Source: Candidatus Thorarchaeota archaeon (lineage in GTDB: Archaea > Asgardarchaeota > Thorarchaeia > Thorarchaeales > Thorarchaeaceae). Taken from it: a stretch of DNA of 24,281 bases. The translations under genes and the position numbers were made by a program. The stretch is from contig JAEOUN010000047.1 of NCBI GenBank assembly GCA_016839245.1, positions 1 through 24,281 of the forward strand, in the 5' to 3' direction. The notes beneath the pieces were generated by a model. The model was given only the letters and a program-made list of their open reading frames with translations. It ran no database searches and was not told the DNA's origin. Below, in pieces: positions 16,142 through 23,724 of the stretch (within the stretch, counting starts at the first letter, position 1; every line of letters begins with the position of its first letter).

Positions 16142-16768
16142 TTACTCTATCTTTGTGAAATCTCTAAATAAACCCGCAGCTATAATTCTGGCTACTCGAA
16201 TAGGTTCAGGTATTCGACCATCAATTGTAAATAAATCGATGAGCTGTTTAGCCCGTATTACTGAAAGACCAGCGCATGTCAGATAAACTAAATGACCTGT
16301 TGTAAGCATAATTTCCTTTCTCTCGCCCATCTCGTCAATCTTTTCAAGGCGATATTGCCATGAGTCAGCAAAATACTCACGAAGATACTTTTCAATGCCT
16401 TCTGAAGGATTATATGTCACACAGACGACAGGAATGTTTGTGACTTTGAATATCTCATTGATATCAATTATATTAAACCAAGAGATGATATTTCCACCCA
16501 ACATCCATGCACGAATATCTTGACGACCAAGACGATTATAGAGATCTAGCAGTAGACTAGTAGCATCACTCCCTCCAATTGTCGGTCGACAAAAACCAAA
16601 TCCGTCAATTCGATAATCTCCACGCATGACCACACCTGCGACGATACTATGAGCCACATCTTTTGTGAAACTTTCAGATATTCCAAGGACTCTGGTACCT
16701 GGCTTCCATTGTGAAGATTGCTGAGGAGTGATTTGATCAGTTGTCTGGATTTTGTAAGATGTTCCCAT
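16142..16768 (-). CDS. DUF99 (UPF0215) family protein, endonuclease V-like fold
   Basis: The protein matches the archaeal DUF99 family, which shares the RNase H/endonuclease V fold. It shows TRVLGISESF, IVAGVVMRGDYRIDGF, a long helix, RAWMLGGNIISWFNIIDI, NIPVVCVTYNPS and the typical end GRIPEPIRVARIIAAGL. As I recall the family, acidic residues occur in GIDDGPF and in MLDG; here these read GISESF and MLGG, so catalysis may be lost. I start at the ATG at 16768: GAGGT lies eight bases upstream, within the codons that follow another ATG at 16783 (the longer form has 213 residues). Function of the family is not established. Confidence 0.85.
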   Translation of the reverse strand: MGTSYKIQTTDQITPQQSSQWKPGTRVLGISESFTKDVAHSIVAGVVMRGDYRIDGFGFCRPTIGGSDATSLLLDLYNRLGRQDIRAWMLGGNIISWFNIIDINEIFKVTNIPVVCVTYNPSEGIEKYLREYFADSWQYRLEKIDEMGERKEIMLTTGHLVYLTCAGLSVIRAKQLIDLFTIDGRIPEPIRVARIIAAGLFRDFTKIE

Positions 16769-16842
16769 GGTCTTGTACCTCATTATTACTATCAGATATA
16801 TGCAAATCTTATTTTCGGAATATTGGTATAATAGTCGTGCAA

Positions 16843-16894
16843 CATTTATTAATGCGCATTTCCAAATCTAGCAAGTGTAAAGAGAGAGATTTGA
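16843..16894 (+). promoter_or_regulatory. Probable promoter of the single Roadblock gene
   Basis: CATTTATTAATG (about 16844-16855) is a TATA-like box roughly 45 bases before the GTG start. GAGAGAGA (16882-16889) is a weak ribosome binding site. Confidence 0.35.
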
Positions 16895-17287
16895 GTGGAC
16901 ACTATGTTCGACCCGGGTTTTGAAGAACTGCAGGGGAAACTTAGACTAATCATGGAAGAGTCAACATCACTCGCGACAGGAATTCGGGCATGGATGCTCC
17001 TGTCGAAAGAAGGTCTTCCAATATCTTCAGCAGTTCCCCAAGGTCTTGAAGAAGCGGAGATAGCAGCGATGGCAGCTTCTATTTTGGGTGTTGCAGACTT
17101 AGCTGCTGAGAGGTTGGATCAAGGAGTTCTTGAAGAAATATTAATGACAAACGAGAAGGGATTTGTTATAATGAGAAGTGCAGGTGAGAAAGCAATCCTT
17201 GTCCTTGCAGCTAGTAAGGGGATTAAAACGGGACTACTAGTCTATGCTGCAAATCAGGCAGCAGAAAAAATCGCACCGCTCCTCTAA
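16895..17287 (+). CDS. Roadblock/LC7 domain protein
   Basis: A single Roadblock domain fills the 130 residues: an N-terminal helix, strands RAWMLLSKEGLPISSAV, helix EEAEIAAMAASILGVADLAAERL, strands EILMTNEKGFVIMRSAG and KAILVLAASKG, and a C-terminal helix. It is close to MglB/Roadblock proteins that bind Ras-like GTPases as dimers. The partner GTPase is not in the window. The start is GTG at 16895 or the ATG three codons in (16904). The stop overlaps the stop of the converging subtilase gene by four bases, with a small inverted repeat CTCCT-CTA-AGGAG (17279-17291) over both. Confidence 0.88.
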   Translation: MDTMFDPGFEELQGKLRLIMEESTSLATGIRAWMLLSKEGLPISSAVPQGLEEAEIAAMAASILGVADLAAERLDQGVLEEILMTNEKGFVIMRSAGEKAILVLAASKGIKTGLLVYAANQAAEKIAPLL

Positions 17288-19290
17288 GGAGAAAGAATGT
17301 GAATAAGCCAAAAAAGAGATTGAAGAACCAGTTTCCAATTTTGTTTTGATTGATATAAATCATTTAATGCCCAATTATCAACGAAGAAGTTACTTCCTGT
17401 TGCAAGAAGCCGTCCACCATTTTCGTTTTCCAAGCTCACTAAGACAGTTCGATTATCTGACCGAATTGTTCCATTCTCATCAATCCAAGACACTTCCTTC
17501 CATGCCAGATCATAGGCATTCCCCGAATAATTAAGTGAGCATCCATTATAGTCAAAATAATCAATAAAGTCGGTGACGGGATGACTATTCATCATGTCAA
17601 TTCTTGTTGTAGATGCAATACCATTTACTATGATTGTGATTGCTGGAACTAAATCGTAATTTAGTGTGATATTGAATGCGTTATAGAGCGCATTTGCATT
17701 CTTAAGATCCAAACTGTAATTTGAAAGACCTATGAGAAATAGACCTCCTCCTTGTTCCCAGTATTGTACATACGCGTCAAGTTGATCCTGAGTGTATGAA
17801 TAAAGTGCCCTCATCTCTATTGAATTGTTAACCATATAAGAATCCCAAGCGCATGGATCTAAAACAAAAACCGCATCATATTGGTTAAGTGTTTCAAAGG
17901 TGATATCAGTTAAATCTCTAAGTTCATCAACGCAACTACCAAGACTCGTAATTTTCGAATATAGGCTACGAAACTGTCCGTAAATAGAATCAATTGCCCA
18001 AGGAGTATGACTGATGTCAAATGCAATCCTTTTGTAAGGAATAAGAGCATCAAATTCAAAGCGGATTCTCATACTCTGAAAATCTGGTGCAATCAAACTT
18101 ACTACGGCATTAACATCTTCTTTTTCGAAGTTGGAAACATAATGTAATTCGAGTATCAGAGTAGCAACTTGATCTACCGTTATCTGAGAGGGACCGTGGA
18201 TTGCATCTGCGTCATCACCGTGATATATTACGAGAAATGTCATATTTGTACTTGAAAAGATTGACACAGGTATTGTCATCGTATGATTTACAAATACTGT
18301 TTCAAAAGAAAATGGACTTTCTGTTGGTGAGATGGCTGCGACATATGGAATATTGTTTTCTTTATGAGAGTAGTCAAGGTAATGTAATGCACTTTCTAAA
18401 TCTGCAAGACCAGCTCCAACAATCCAACTTGACGATGACAGACTAATTGCACTGGCCATTATTACTGCTTTTATCAAACCAGGAGTCCAAGACCATCCAT
18501 TTTCCATACAATAAGATATAATCTGAATTGCTACTGCACTGACAACAGGAGCTGCGAAACTTGTCCCATATACACTGATACCATTTTCTCGATAATATCC
18601 CAGAGCAGCTATATCTGGCTTTGTTATTCGATCTCGTAACGGTCCTATTCCAGAGAAATAATATGGTTTTAGATTCTCGTCTACAGCAGCCACTGCAATG
18701 GCTTCAGGGTATGCAGCTGGAGAATCAATTGAGCTGCCAGAAATACCATTCTGACCATTATTTCCTGCTGCAGCAATAATAGAAACACCACGTCCAAAAG
18801 CCCATCGAATTGTCTGTGCAATCAAGTCTTCAGAAACAAGAGAGAGACCCAGACTTAAGTTTATGACACTGCAATTTTCATCAAGGACAGCCCATCTAAT
18901 CGCAGCAATAACTCCATCAATTGTAGCAACATCATCGCTTGCAACAACTTTTGCATTCACTATTCCAGCATTAGGAGCCTGATCAGCAATGATTTTGGCG
19001 ATAAATGTACCATGACTTGTTCCGGAAGGCATACTATCTGTTGTTGTATTATCAGAAAATGTGTAACCATATGTCTTGTTGATAAAGCTCTGTTGAGCTA
19101 TAACCCGGGTCTCAAGTTCCGTATCGATATTGATACCAGAATCGATTACGGCAACACGAACATCCAATTCTGGTTCAGGATAACTCGGAGGAATTGATTG
19201 AAAAATACCAATACTTGCAACAATGATGATAGTAATAATTAGTATAGCAGTACCCCTGCGTCTAACTGGATCTTTACTATCATCGACCAT
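17284..19290 (-). CDS. Membrane-anchored subtilisin-like serine protease with a site-1-protease-like C-terminal region
   Basis: A 668-residue S8 peptidase. Residues 13-31 are an N-terminal membrane helix; the rest should face outside and carries many N-x-S/T sites. The catalytic triad is D50 (VAVIDSGIN), H93 (GTSHGTFIA) and S244 (YGTSFAAPVV), with oxyanion N177 (AAAGNNG). There is no long propeptide before D50. After the catalytic domain (to about 305) come a beta-sandwich-like part (320-415) and an alpha/beta domain (420-665) with RSLYSKITSLG, QYDAVFVLD, VQYWEQGGGLFLIG and GGRLLATGSNFF. This order resembles eukaryotic site-1 protease (MBTPS1). The ATG at 19290 has no clear ribosome binding site. 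It is divergent from a CPBP intramembrane protease. Confidence 0.92.
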   Translation of the reverse strand: MVDDSKDPVRRRGTAILIITIIIVASIGIFQSIPPSYPEPELDVRVAVIDSGINIDTELETRVIAQQSFINKTYGYTFSDNTTTDSMPSGTSHGTFIAKIIADQAPNAGIVNAKVVASDDVATIDGVIAAIRWAVLDENCSVINLSLGLSLVSEDLIAQTIRWAFGRGVSIIAAAGNNGQNGISGSSIDSPAAYPEAIAVAAVDENLKPYYFSGIGPLRDRITKPDIAALGYYRENGISVYGTSFAAPVVSAVAIQIISYCMENGWSWTPGLIKAVIMASAISLSSSSWIVGAGLADLESALHYLDYSHKENNIPYVAAISPTESPFSFETVFVNHTMTIPVSIFSSTNMTFLVIYHGDDADAIHGPSQITVDQVATLILELHYVSNFEKEDVNAVVSLIAPDFQSMRIRFEFDALIPYKRIAFDISHTPWAIDSIYGQFRSLYSKITSLGSCVDELRDLTDITFETLNQYDAVFVLDPCAWDSYMVNNSIEMRALYSYTQDQLDAYVQYWEQGGGLFLIGLSNYSLDLKNANALYNAFNITLNYDLVPAITIIVNGIASTTRIDMMNSHPVTDFIDYFDYNGCSLNYSGNAYDLAWKEVSWIDENGTIRSDNRTVLVSLENENGGRLLATGSNFFVDNWALNDLYQSKQNWKLVLQSLFWLIHILSP

Positions 19291-19439
19291 AAAGGTACGC
19301 GCCCATCATACGATTTTTGTTTTCTGTTTTAATCATGTCTGTTTACACATAAAGAATACGTGTAAGACGCAAGCCTTTAGCTGGATAAACCAAATGCTTA
19401 ATTTAAATTCCAACATCATCCATAAGAGGTTCGATACAA
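19291..19439. promoter_or_regulatory. Divergent promoter region between the two protease genes
   Basis: An inverted repeat TTACAC-11 nt-GTGTAA (19343-19365) lies near the middle and is a candidate operator for both genes. CTTAATTTAAATTCC (about 19397-19411) is a TATA candidate for the plus gene, with GAGGT (19426-19430) as its ribosome binding site, nine bases before the GTG. A minus-strand TATA box is not clear. Confidence 0.4.
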
Positions 19440-20249
19440 GTGGTAATTGATGAACCAGATTCCTATGAACTTGAAAATGCAGATGAAACGGATATTGGTA
19501 TTTTCGAGCCGGGTACTGTTCTAGAAGGAGATATGGATTGGAAACATTTCTCACGAGTCCTTCTCATTGTCTCATGTGGATGGGTACTTATGTTTATTCT
19601 TGAAGCCATTCTAGTGGTTCCTGTAATAACATACATAGGAGTCAATGCTATCTATACTGATCCTTGGGTTTTAATCTACTTGAGCATAGCAGAAGTCGGA
19701 TTCATTTTTCCTGTGGTTGTCTATCTCAATAACCGCGGCCTGAGATTAAGATCAGTTGGCATCAAAAATATGAGTTCTATGAAGAATATACTATTTGGAA
19801 TTGTTGTTGGAATTGCGATGTTTGGAGCAAACATCATCATATCATATCTCATGACTATTTTGGCTCCTCAAATCACTTCTGGTGATGAGGTTCTATTTGT
19901 CATTCCACAGGAGAATCTTATTGGAATCTGGTTGGCACTGTGGACAATAGTGATGTTCATGATTGTGGCTTTCAGTGAAGAACTGATCTTCAGAGGATTC
20001 CTTCAGCGACGGATGGAGATGTTCTACAAAGGAAGAGGTTCGAAACATTACAAAATCATTGCATTAGTTCTTACAAGTATCGTCTTTGCTGTCATCCATC
20101 TTGATATTTTTGGATTAGCAACGAGATTTGTCTTGGGACTCTTTCTTGGATATCTTGCCCAAAAAAGGAATTATTCAATCATAGGACCAACTATCGCTCA
20201 TGGCATCAATAATTCGGTTGTAATCTTCTTAGTTGCTCTTGGATTTTAA
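19440..20249 (+). CDS. CPBP (CAAX/Abi) family intramembrane metalloprotease
   Basis: A membrane protein of 269 residues with an acidic N-terminal tail (1-35) and about seven or eight helices. The metal-site motifs of the CPBP/Rce1-like family are present: EE at 180-181 with R185 (SEELIFRGF), F216xxxH220 (FAVIH) and H254xxxN258 (HGINN). Members cleave peptide bonds within or next to membranes; the eukaryotic relative Rce1 trims CAAX proteins, and bacterial members serve immunity or protein secretion. Its divergent neighbour is a surface subtilase, so the two might act on the same substrates (inference). The start is GTG with GAGGT nine bases upstream. A T6 run at 20291-20296 may end the transcript. 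Confidence 0.9.
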   Translation: MVIDEPDSYELENADETDIGIFEPGTVLEGDMDWKHFSRVLLIVSCGWVLMFILEAILVVPVITYIGVNAIYTDPWVLIYLSIAEVGFIFPVVVYLNNRGLRLRSVGIKNMSSMKNILFGIVVGIAMFGANIIISYLMTILAPQITSGDEVLFVIPQENLIGIWLALWTIVMFMIVAFSEELIFRGFLQRRMEMFYKGRGSKHYKIIALVLTSIVFAVIHLDIFGLATRFVLGLFLGYLAQKRNYSIIGPTIAHGINNSVVIFLVALGF

Positions 20250-20495
20250 TCAAACAGAACAATTGCAGGATTTATTTTGAATCTATCCATATTTTTTGCA
20301 GTTTGAGCACCAGAATATATTAAAAAGCAACTAATATAGTCGTATTATGACTATAAGATGCTATCATAGCCATTTTAGATTATCAAGATATACATATCAA
20401 CGGATATTTTGCCAACGGTATTAAGAGTCTTTTTATGATCCCATAAAAACAGATTTTTTCCTTTTTCTCAGAGATAATCATGGAGAAAAATTCAG
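20250..20495 (+). promoter_or_regulatory. Repeat-rich upstream region of the TFB-like gene
   Basis: In order: T6 run (20291-20296); TATA-like ATATATTAAAA (about 20314-20324); dyad TATAGTC-7 nt-GACTATA (20335-20355); dyad GCTAT-C-ATAGC (20360-20370); direct repeat CAACGG(A)TATT (20398-20408 and 20413-20422); hairpin TTTTTATG-ATCC-CATAAAAA (20430-20449) followed by T6 and T5 runs to about 20465; and GGAG (20482-20485) as ribosome binding site. A 25-codon open frame (20347-20424) starts at the distance expected for a leaderless transcript. The sequence elements are certain; their use is inference. Confidence 0.5.
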
Positions 20496-21194
20496 ATGGC
20501 CGCTATTACAACAGGGATGCAGAGTTCATTTGAAAAAAATACAATCACAGAGTTTGTAGGTAGAATCTATGACAGTCTTGATGAAGAGAGCAAGGCAAGA
20601 GTTGTTGAATGGATGCCAAATATAGAAGAATATTCAAAACATCTCATAGATGGTCTTAGACCAAAAGATACACAGAGAAGAAGAATCGATGTATTAATTG
20701 CAGCAGCTGTGTATGATGCGTTTCTAGAGTTCGAAAGTAGAACGAATACAACAATTGGATTTCCTCTCCTTGAGAATGTGTTTAATTTGAAAATCTGCAC
20801 GATTAATTCAACATGGAGTAGACTCTTTGACAATAGAGCAAAATTATCTTTAGAACTGCTGGATATGGTATATTTAGCCAAGGATCAGTCTGTAGCCGAT
20901 GGAGTTTGTCTAGTCATCAGAAAATTAGAAAAAGCGGTTACTGAGAAATCAATCCATATCCAGGAGTGGCTTCATGTCATTCAGAAAAACGCACTTGACT
21001 TGAATGATGAATTAGACAAGGATTTGTGCCGAATCTATGATCCCATGGTAGTTGCTGTTGTGTTAATCTATGCAGCAATGAAATTCCATCATGGTAAGTT
21101 TGCGATTAAAATTGCACAACAAAACTTAGCAGATCTTAGTGGATACAGCACTTCGCAAGTAAGTAAATGTTGGGTAGATCTTTTTGGTCCATAA
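20496..21194 (+). CDS. TFIIB-like protein of two cyclin folds without zinc ribbon
   Basis: The 232-residue all-helical protein looks like the core of transcription factor B. Repeat 1 (about 18-112) has RRRIDVLIAAAVYDAFLEF and a helix pair ending in TINSTWSRLF, which parallels TFB's AAALYxACR...IGRxYRFL. Repeat 2 (about 118-232) ends in MVVAVVLIYAAMKF...QQNLADLSGYSTSQVSKCW, parallel to TFB's second repeat end (helix-turn-helix). The N-terminal zinc ribbon and B-reader are absent, so it is not a full TFB and may be a regulator or a cyclin-like protein. Sequence drift is large. The ATG at 20496 has GGAG ten bases upstream. It stands alone between two structured non-coding stretches. Confidence 0.6.
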   Translation: MAAITTGMQSSFEKNTITEFVGRIYDSLDEESKARVVEWMPNIEEYSKHLIDGLRPKDTQRRRIDVLIAAAVYDAFLEFESRTNTTIGFPLLENVFNLKICTINSTWSRLFDNRAKLSLELLDMVYLAKDQSVADGVCLVIRKLEKAVTEKSIHIQEWLHVIQKNALDLNDELDKDLCRIYDPMVVAVVLIYAAMKFHHGKFAIKIAQQNLADLSGYSTSQVSKCWVDLFGP

Positions 21195-21512
21195 TTCCAA
21201 GTGGAAATCAAGCAAAGTATCACATGAAAGCATCTGAGTAGTGATGAATTGGTGATTATAAAATGACAATCGTGAAAATTATCGAATTAGTAAGTTCTTC
21301 GCCAAGGAGTTGGAAGGCGGTTGCTTAGAATGCAATTCAATTGCATCGAGAACCGTCAAAGTGATTTTTAGTATCAATGTTATTAATTTCACAGCAACCG
21401 CGAGAGAGAAAAAAAATTAGAGCATAAAGCAAATGTGAAGATAACTTTGCTACATGAAGGTCAATTCACAGAACCCACTGGAGAAATATGATTGTTTCAC
21501 AATAGCATTTTT
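21195..21512. other. 318-base non-coding stretch with a strong imperfect hairpin
   Basis: No supported gene lies here. A TATA-like ATTATAAAATG (about 21254-21264) is followed some 50 bases later by the long hairpin listed separately (21316-21357) and a T5 run (21364-21368). Near the right end ATTGT-TTC-ACAAT (21491-21503) lies downstream of the converging permease gene and could be a weak terminator. The remainder is AT-rich without repeats I can see. Confidence 0.5.
21316..21357 (+). ncRNA. Candidate structured RNA or long terminator hairpin
   Basis: Nested pairing: GGCGGTT (21316-21322) with AACCGTC (21351-21357, one G-U), CTT (21324-21326) with GAG (21348-21350), and ATGCAATT (21330-21337) with AATTGCAT (21339-21346). 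A T5 run follows seven bases later. It may be the 3' end of the TFB-like transcript or a separate short RNA from the TATA-like box near 21258. It is not a tRNA: there is no T-loop or acceptor pattern. Confidence 0.4.
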
Positions 21513-22676
21513 CTACGCTAGGGTTGATTTTCGAGTAAAGATAAACCAAGCAATAAGGATCAAAGCAAGTGTCATTTCCAAAATGATGTAGATTGATCCT
21601 ATGAACTCAGTGAGTGCAATATTCTTGAATCCAACATCAACCATCATAATGCGTCCGAGATTAAGAGGGTAGTAATCATCCAACAGACCTACATCCATAA
21701 AACCTGTCCCAATTATAACACTGCCAAATAACAGAAAAAGAAAGGATTGATTGGCCTGCAATCGAGTAGTGACCAATGTAGAGATTAGAACACCCAGGGC
21801 AGAACCAGACAGAGCCATTAATCCAAGAATAATGTTGAGGTCGAGATATCGAGCCCAGAGATCAATTTTAAAGAGGACCATCCAAAGGACAAGCAAGAAT
21901 TGAGCCTGAAGAAGTCCTACAATGAAATATGCAAAGACTTTTGCAAGAATCGCCTCCATCTTAGTCGCAGGTGTCAACAGCATACGGTTCAAGGGCACAT
22001 CTCCAACGATAGCTTGAGCTGCAGTTGCAGATACTGCAATGAAGACAGCAAAAACGATCATGAAGACGCCAAATGTAGCTGAAAGAGCTGAACTACCAGG
22101 AGGTTGAAATTCCGCAAACATTTTTGAGTTAATCTCACCCTTGACCCAATCGTGTTCTACTCTAAATTTTTGTACAACGGTATTGAATTTTGAGTATACG
22201 GTTGTCTGAGTATCAAAATCCGTACTGCTTATGTGGATGCTTACAAATGCACCGACATCATTAGTGATATTTCCTTCAAATCCATAGGGGAGTATTGCAT
22301 AGACATCAATGACATCAAAATAGAGTGCATTACGCGCTTCTTCTTCAGTATCATAAAGTGTAACAATGAAGTTAGGACTAGTAGAGAGATACCATGTAAA
22401 ATTCTTAGAAAGATCTTGATCGGGGTAAGTATTTGTTGTATCAAGGTCAACAAGACCGAGTGTCAAAGCATCACTGTTTTTTGTTGGGTCAATTGATGAT
22501 CGACCAATGGTATTTCCTTGGTTGATTGCCACGTACATAGTACCCATGATCATAGTAGGCAAGACGAAGACTAAGAGAAGAGCGAACTTGTCGTTGGAAA
22601 TTAATCTAAGCTCTTTTATAAACATGGAATAGATCCGCCAGAGTTTAGAGTTCTTCTTCTCACCTATCTTCGCCAA
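21513..22676 (-). CDS. ABC-2 type transporter permease (NatB/YhaP-like)
   Basis: A 387-residue membrane protein. The first helix (about 31-52) is followed by a large outside domain (55-195) and five or more helices from 200 to 380, the layout of ABC-2 exporters. The segment GDVPLNRMLLTPATKMEAILAK (225-246 region) corresponds to the ATPase-contact motif. No ATP-binding gene is adjacent, so its partner is encoded elsewhere. The start is TTG with GGTGAT five bases upstream. It lies 34 bases after the DNA glycosylase gene on the same strand and may be co-transcribed, without an evident functional link. Substrate unknown. Confidence 0.83.
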   Translation of the reverse strand: MAKIGEKKNSKLWRIYSMFIKELRLISNDKFALLLVFVLPTMIMGTMYVAINQGNTIGRSSIDPTKNSDALTLGLVDLDTTNTYPDQDLSKNFTWYLSTSPNFIVTLYDTEEEARNALYFDVIDVYAILPYGFEGNITNDVGAFVSIHISSTDFDTQTTVYSKFNTVVQKFRVEHDWVKGEINSKMFAEFQPPGSSALSATFGVFMIVFAVFIAVSATAAQAIVGDVPLNRMLLTPATKMEAILAKVFAYFIVGLLQAQFLLVLWMVLFKIDLWARYLDLNIILGLMALSGSALGVLISTLVTTRLQANQSFLFLLFGSVIIGTGFMDVGLLDDYYPLNLGRIMMVDVGFKNIALTEFIGSIYIILEMTLALILIAWFIFTRKSTLA

Positions 22677-22710
22677 ATAGTATCACCCGATTCTCATCTT
22701 TAGAAATATC

Positions 22711-23637
22711 TTAGTGCCTTTTATGATTTTGTTGACGGCCCACACTTCCGAACAGACCCAGAACATCTGCACACATCAAGAGATATAGAACTAATGACTG
22801 GTCGTTTTCCCATCGTTTTGCCATTGATTCCACCTCTTTAGCAGTCATCCTTTGCCCATCATTATAAAGTCGTCCTAAAAGGTTTCTAATTCCAAGATCG
22901 CCTGTCGGAAACACCGTGAAATCGCCAAGACCAGCAATTGCCAAAGTCTGAATAGTCCAAAGACCAATCCCGTGGATTGGTTTAAGTAATGAAATCACCT
23001 CATCTTGCTGTTTCTCCTTTAAATTCTCTAAGTCAAGAGAATTCTCTTTCACAAGCTGAGCAATCCCATGAACATATTTTGCTTTGTATCCAAATCCAAG
23101 ATCCTGAAGATTCTCAATATTTCGGTTAACGATATCGTGAGCCTTTGGAAAAGCATAGAACATCTTATCATTGACCAATGCCTTTAGACCAAACGAAAGA
23201 ACAAATTTTTTTGTAAGAACGTTTGCAGCTCGATATGAAACCTGCTGTTGAATTATAGTCTTTATCAAAGCCTCAAAAACACTAGGTGATTGATATGGTC
23301 GAATACCAATGACACCAGGGTAAATTATCGCAACAACCTCATCATTTTTTATTCTCTCCAAGGCAGTGCGAGTATCAACTTCTAATCCAAGGACTCGAAT
23401 AATGTAGTCTCTAACCATTTCTTTGGACACTGATTGTGCAAAGTAATCTACGAATATTGGTTGACCAGCAGTAGATTGCCCCAACGTCACTGGAACTAAT
23501 TCATTATTAATTGAATATATTCGATGAAACGACTTTCCAGTTGTTTGCTCTGGAACAGGTTGAATATCAGGGTAAATCCACGCATGAATAGATGCCAACA
23601 TATCATACTTTTTTGGAACATTGATTTCGAAGGTCAA
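22711..23637 (-). CDS. AlkA-type DNA-3-methyladenine glycosylase (HhH-GPD family)
   Basis: A base-excision repair enzyme of 308 residues. An N-terminal AlkA-like domain (1-110) precedes the HhH-GPD core: SPSVFEALIKTIIQQQVSYRAA (117-138), GFGYKAKYV (181-189), the helix-hairpin-helix LKPIHGIGLWTIQTLAIAGLG (218-238) and the catalytic aspartate D247 (FPTGDLGIR). No Fe-S cysteine cluster follows, as expected for AlkA rather than Nth/MutY. The family removes alkylated purines from DNA. The TTG start at 23637 has only a weak GAGAT upstream and is uncertain. The N-terminal domain is a little longer than in E. coli AlkA (282 residues). Confidence 0.92.
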   Translation of the reverse strand: MTFEINVPKKYDMLASIHAWIYPDIQPVPEQTTGKSFHRIYSINNELVPVTLGQSTAGQPIFVDYFAQSVSKEMVRDYIIRVLGLEVDTRTALERIKNDEVVAIIYPGVIGIRPYQSPSVFEALIKTIIQQQVSYRAANVLTKKFVLSFGLKALVNDKMFYAFPKAHDIVNRNIENLQDLGFGYKAKYVHGIAQLVKENSLDLENLKEKQQDEVISLLKPIHGIGLWTIQTLAIAGLGDFTVFPTGDLGIRNLLGRLYNDGQRMTAKEVESMAKRWENDQSLVLYLLMCADVLGLFGSVGRQQNHKRH

Positions 23638-23724
23638 GAGTCTATCTCACACTAATGCAATCATTTGTGATTTCAATGTATGGGAATCACTAATGTAGAA
23701 ATCCTGAAAAAAGCTCAGTTGTTG

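Noticed and set aside
20347..20424. 25-codon frame before the TFB-like gene as a protein gene
   Set aside because: No ribosome binding site and no recognisable product; kept only as a possible leader peptide in the findings.
21233..21247. CTGA followed three bases later by GTGATGA, like the D'/C' boxes of a C/D-box guide RNA
   Set aside because: No outer C box upstream nor D box downstream at suitable distances, so a complete guide RNA cannot be built.
21316..21357. Possible tRNA because of a GGCGGTT/AACCGTC stem
   Set aside because: No T-loop, anticodon arm or acceptor/CCA arrangement; the stems are nested as a single hairpin.
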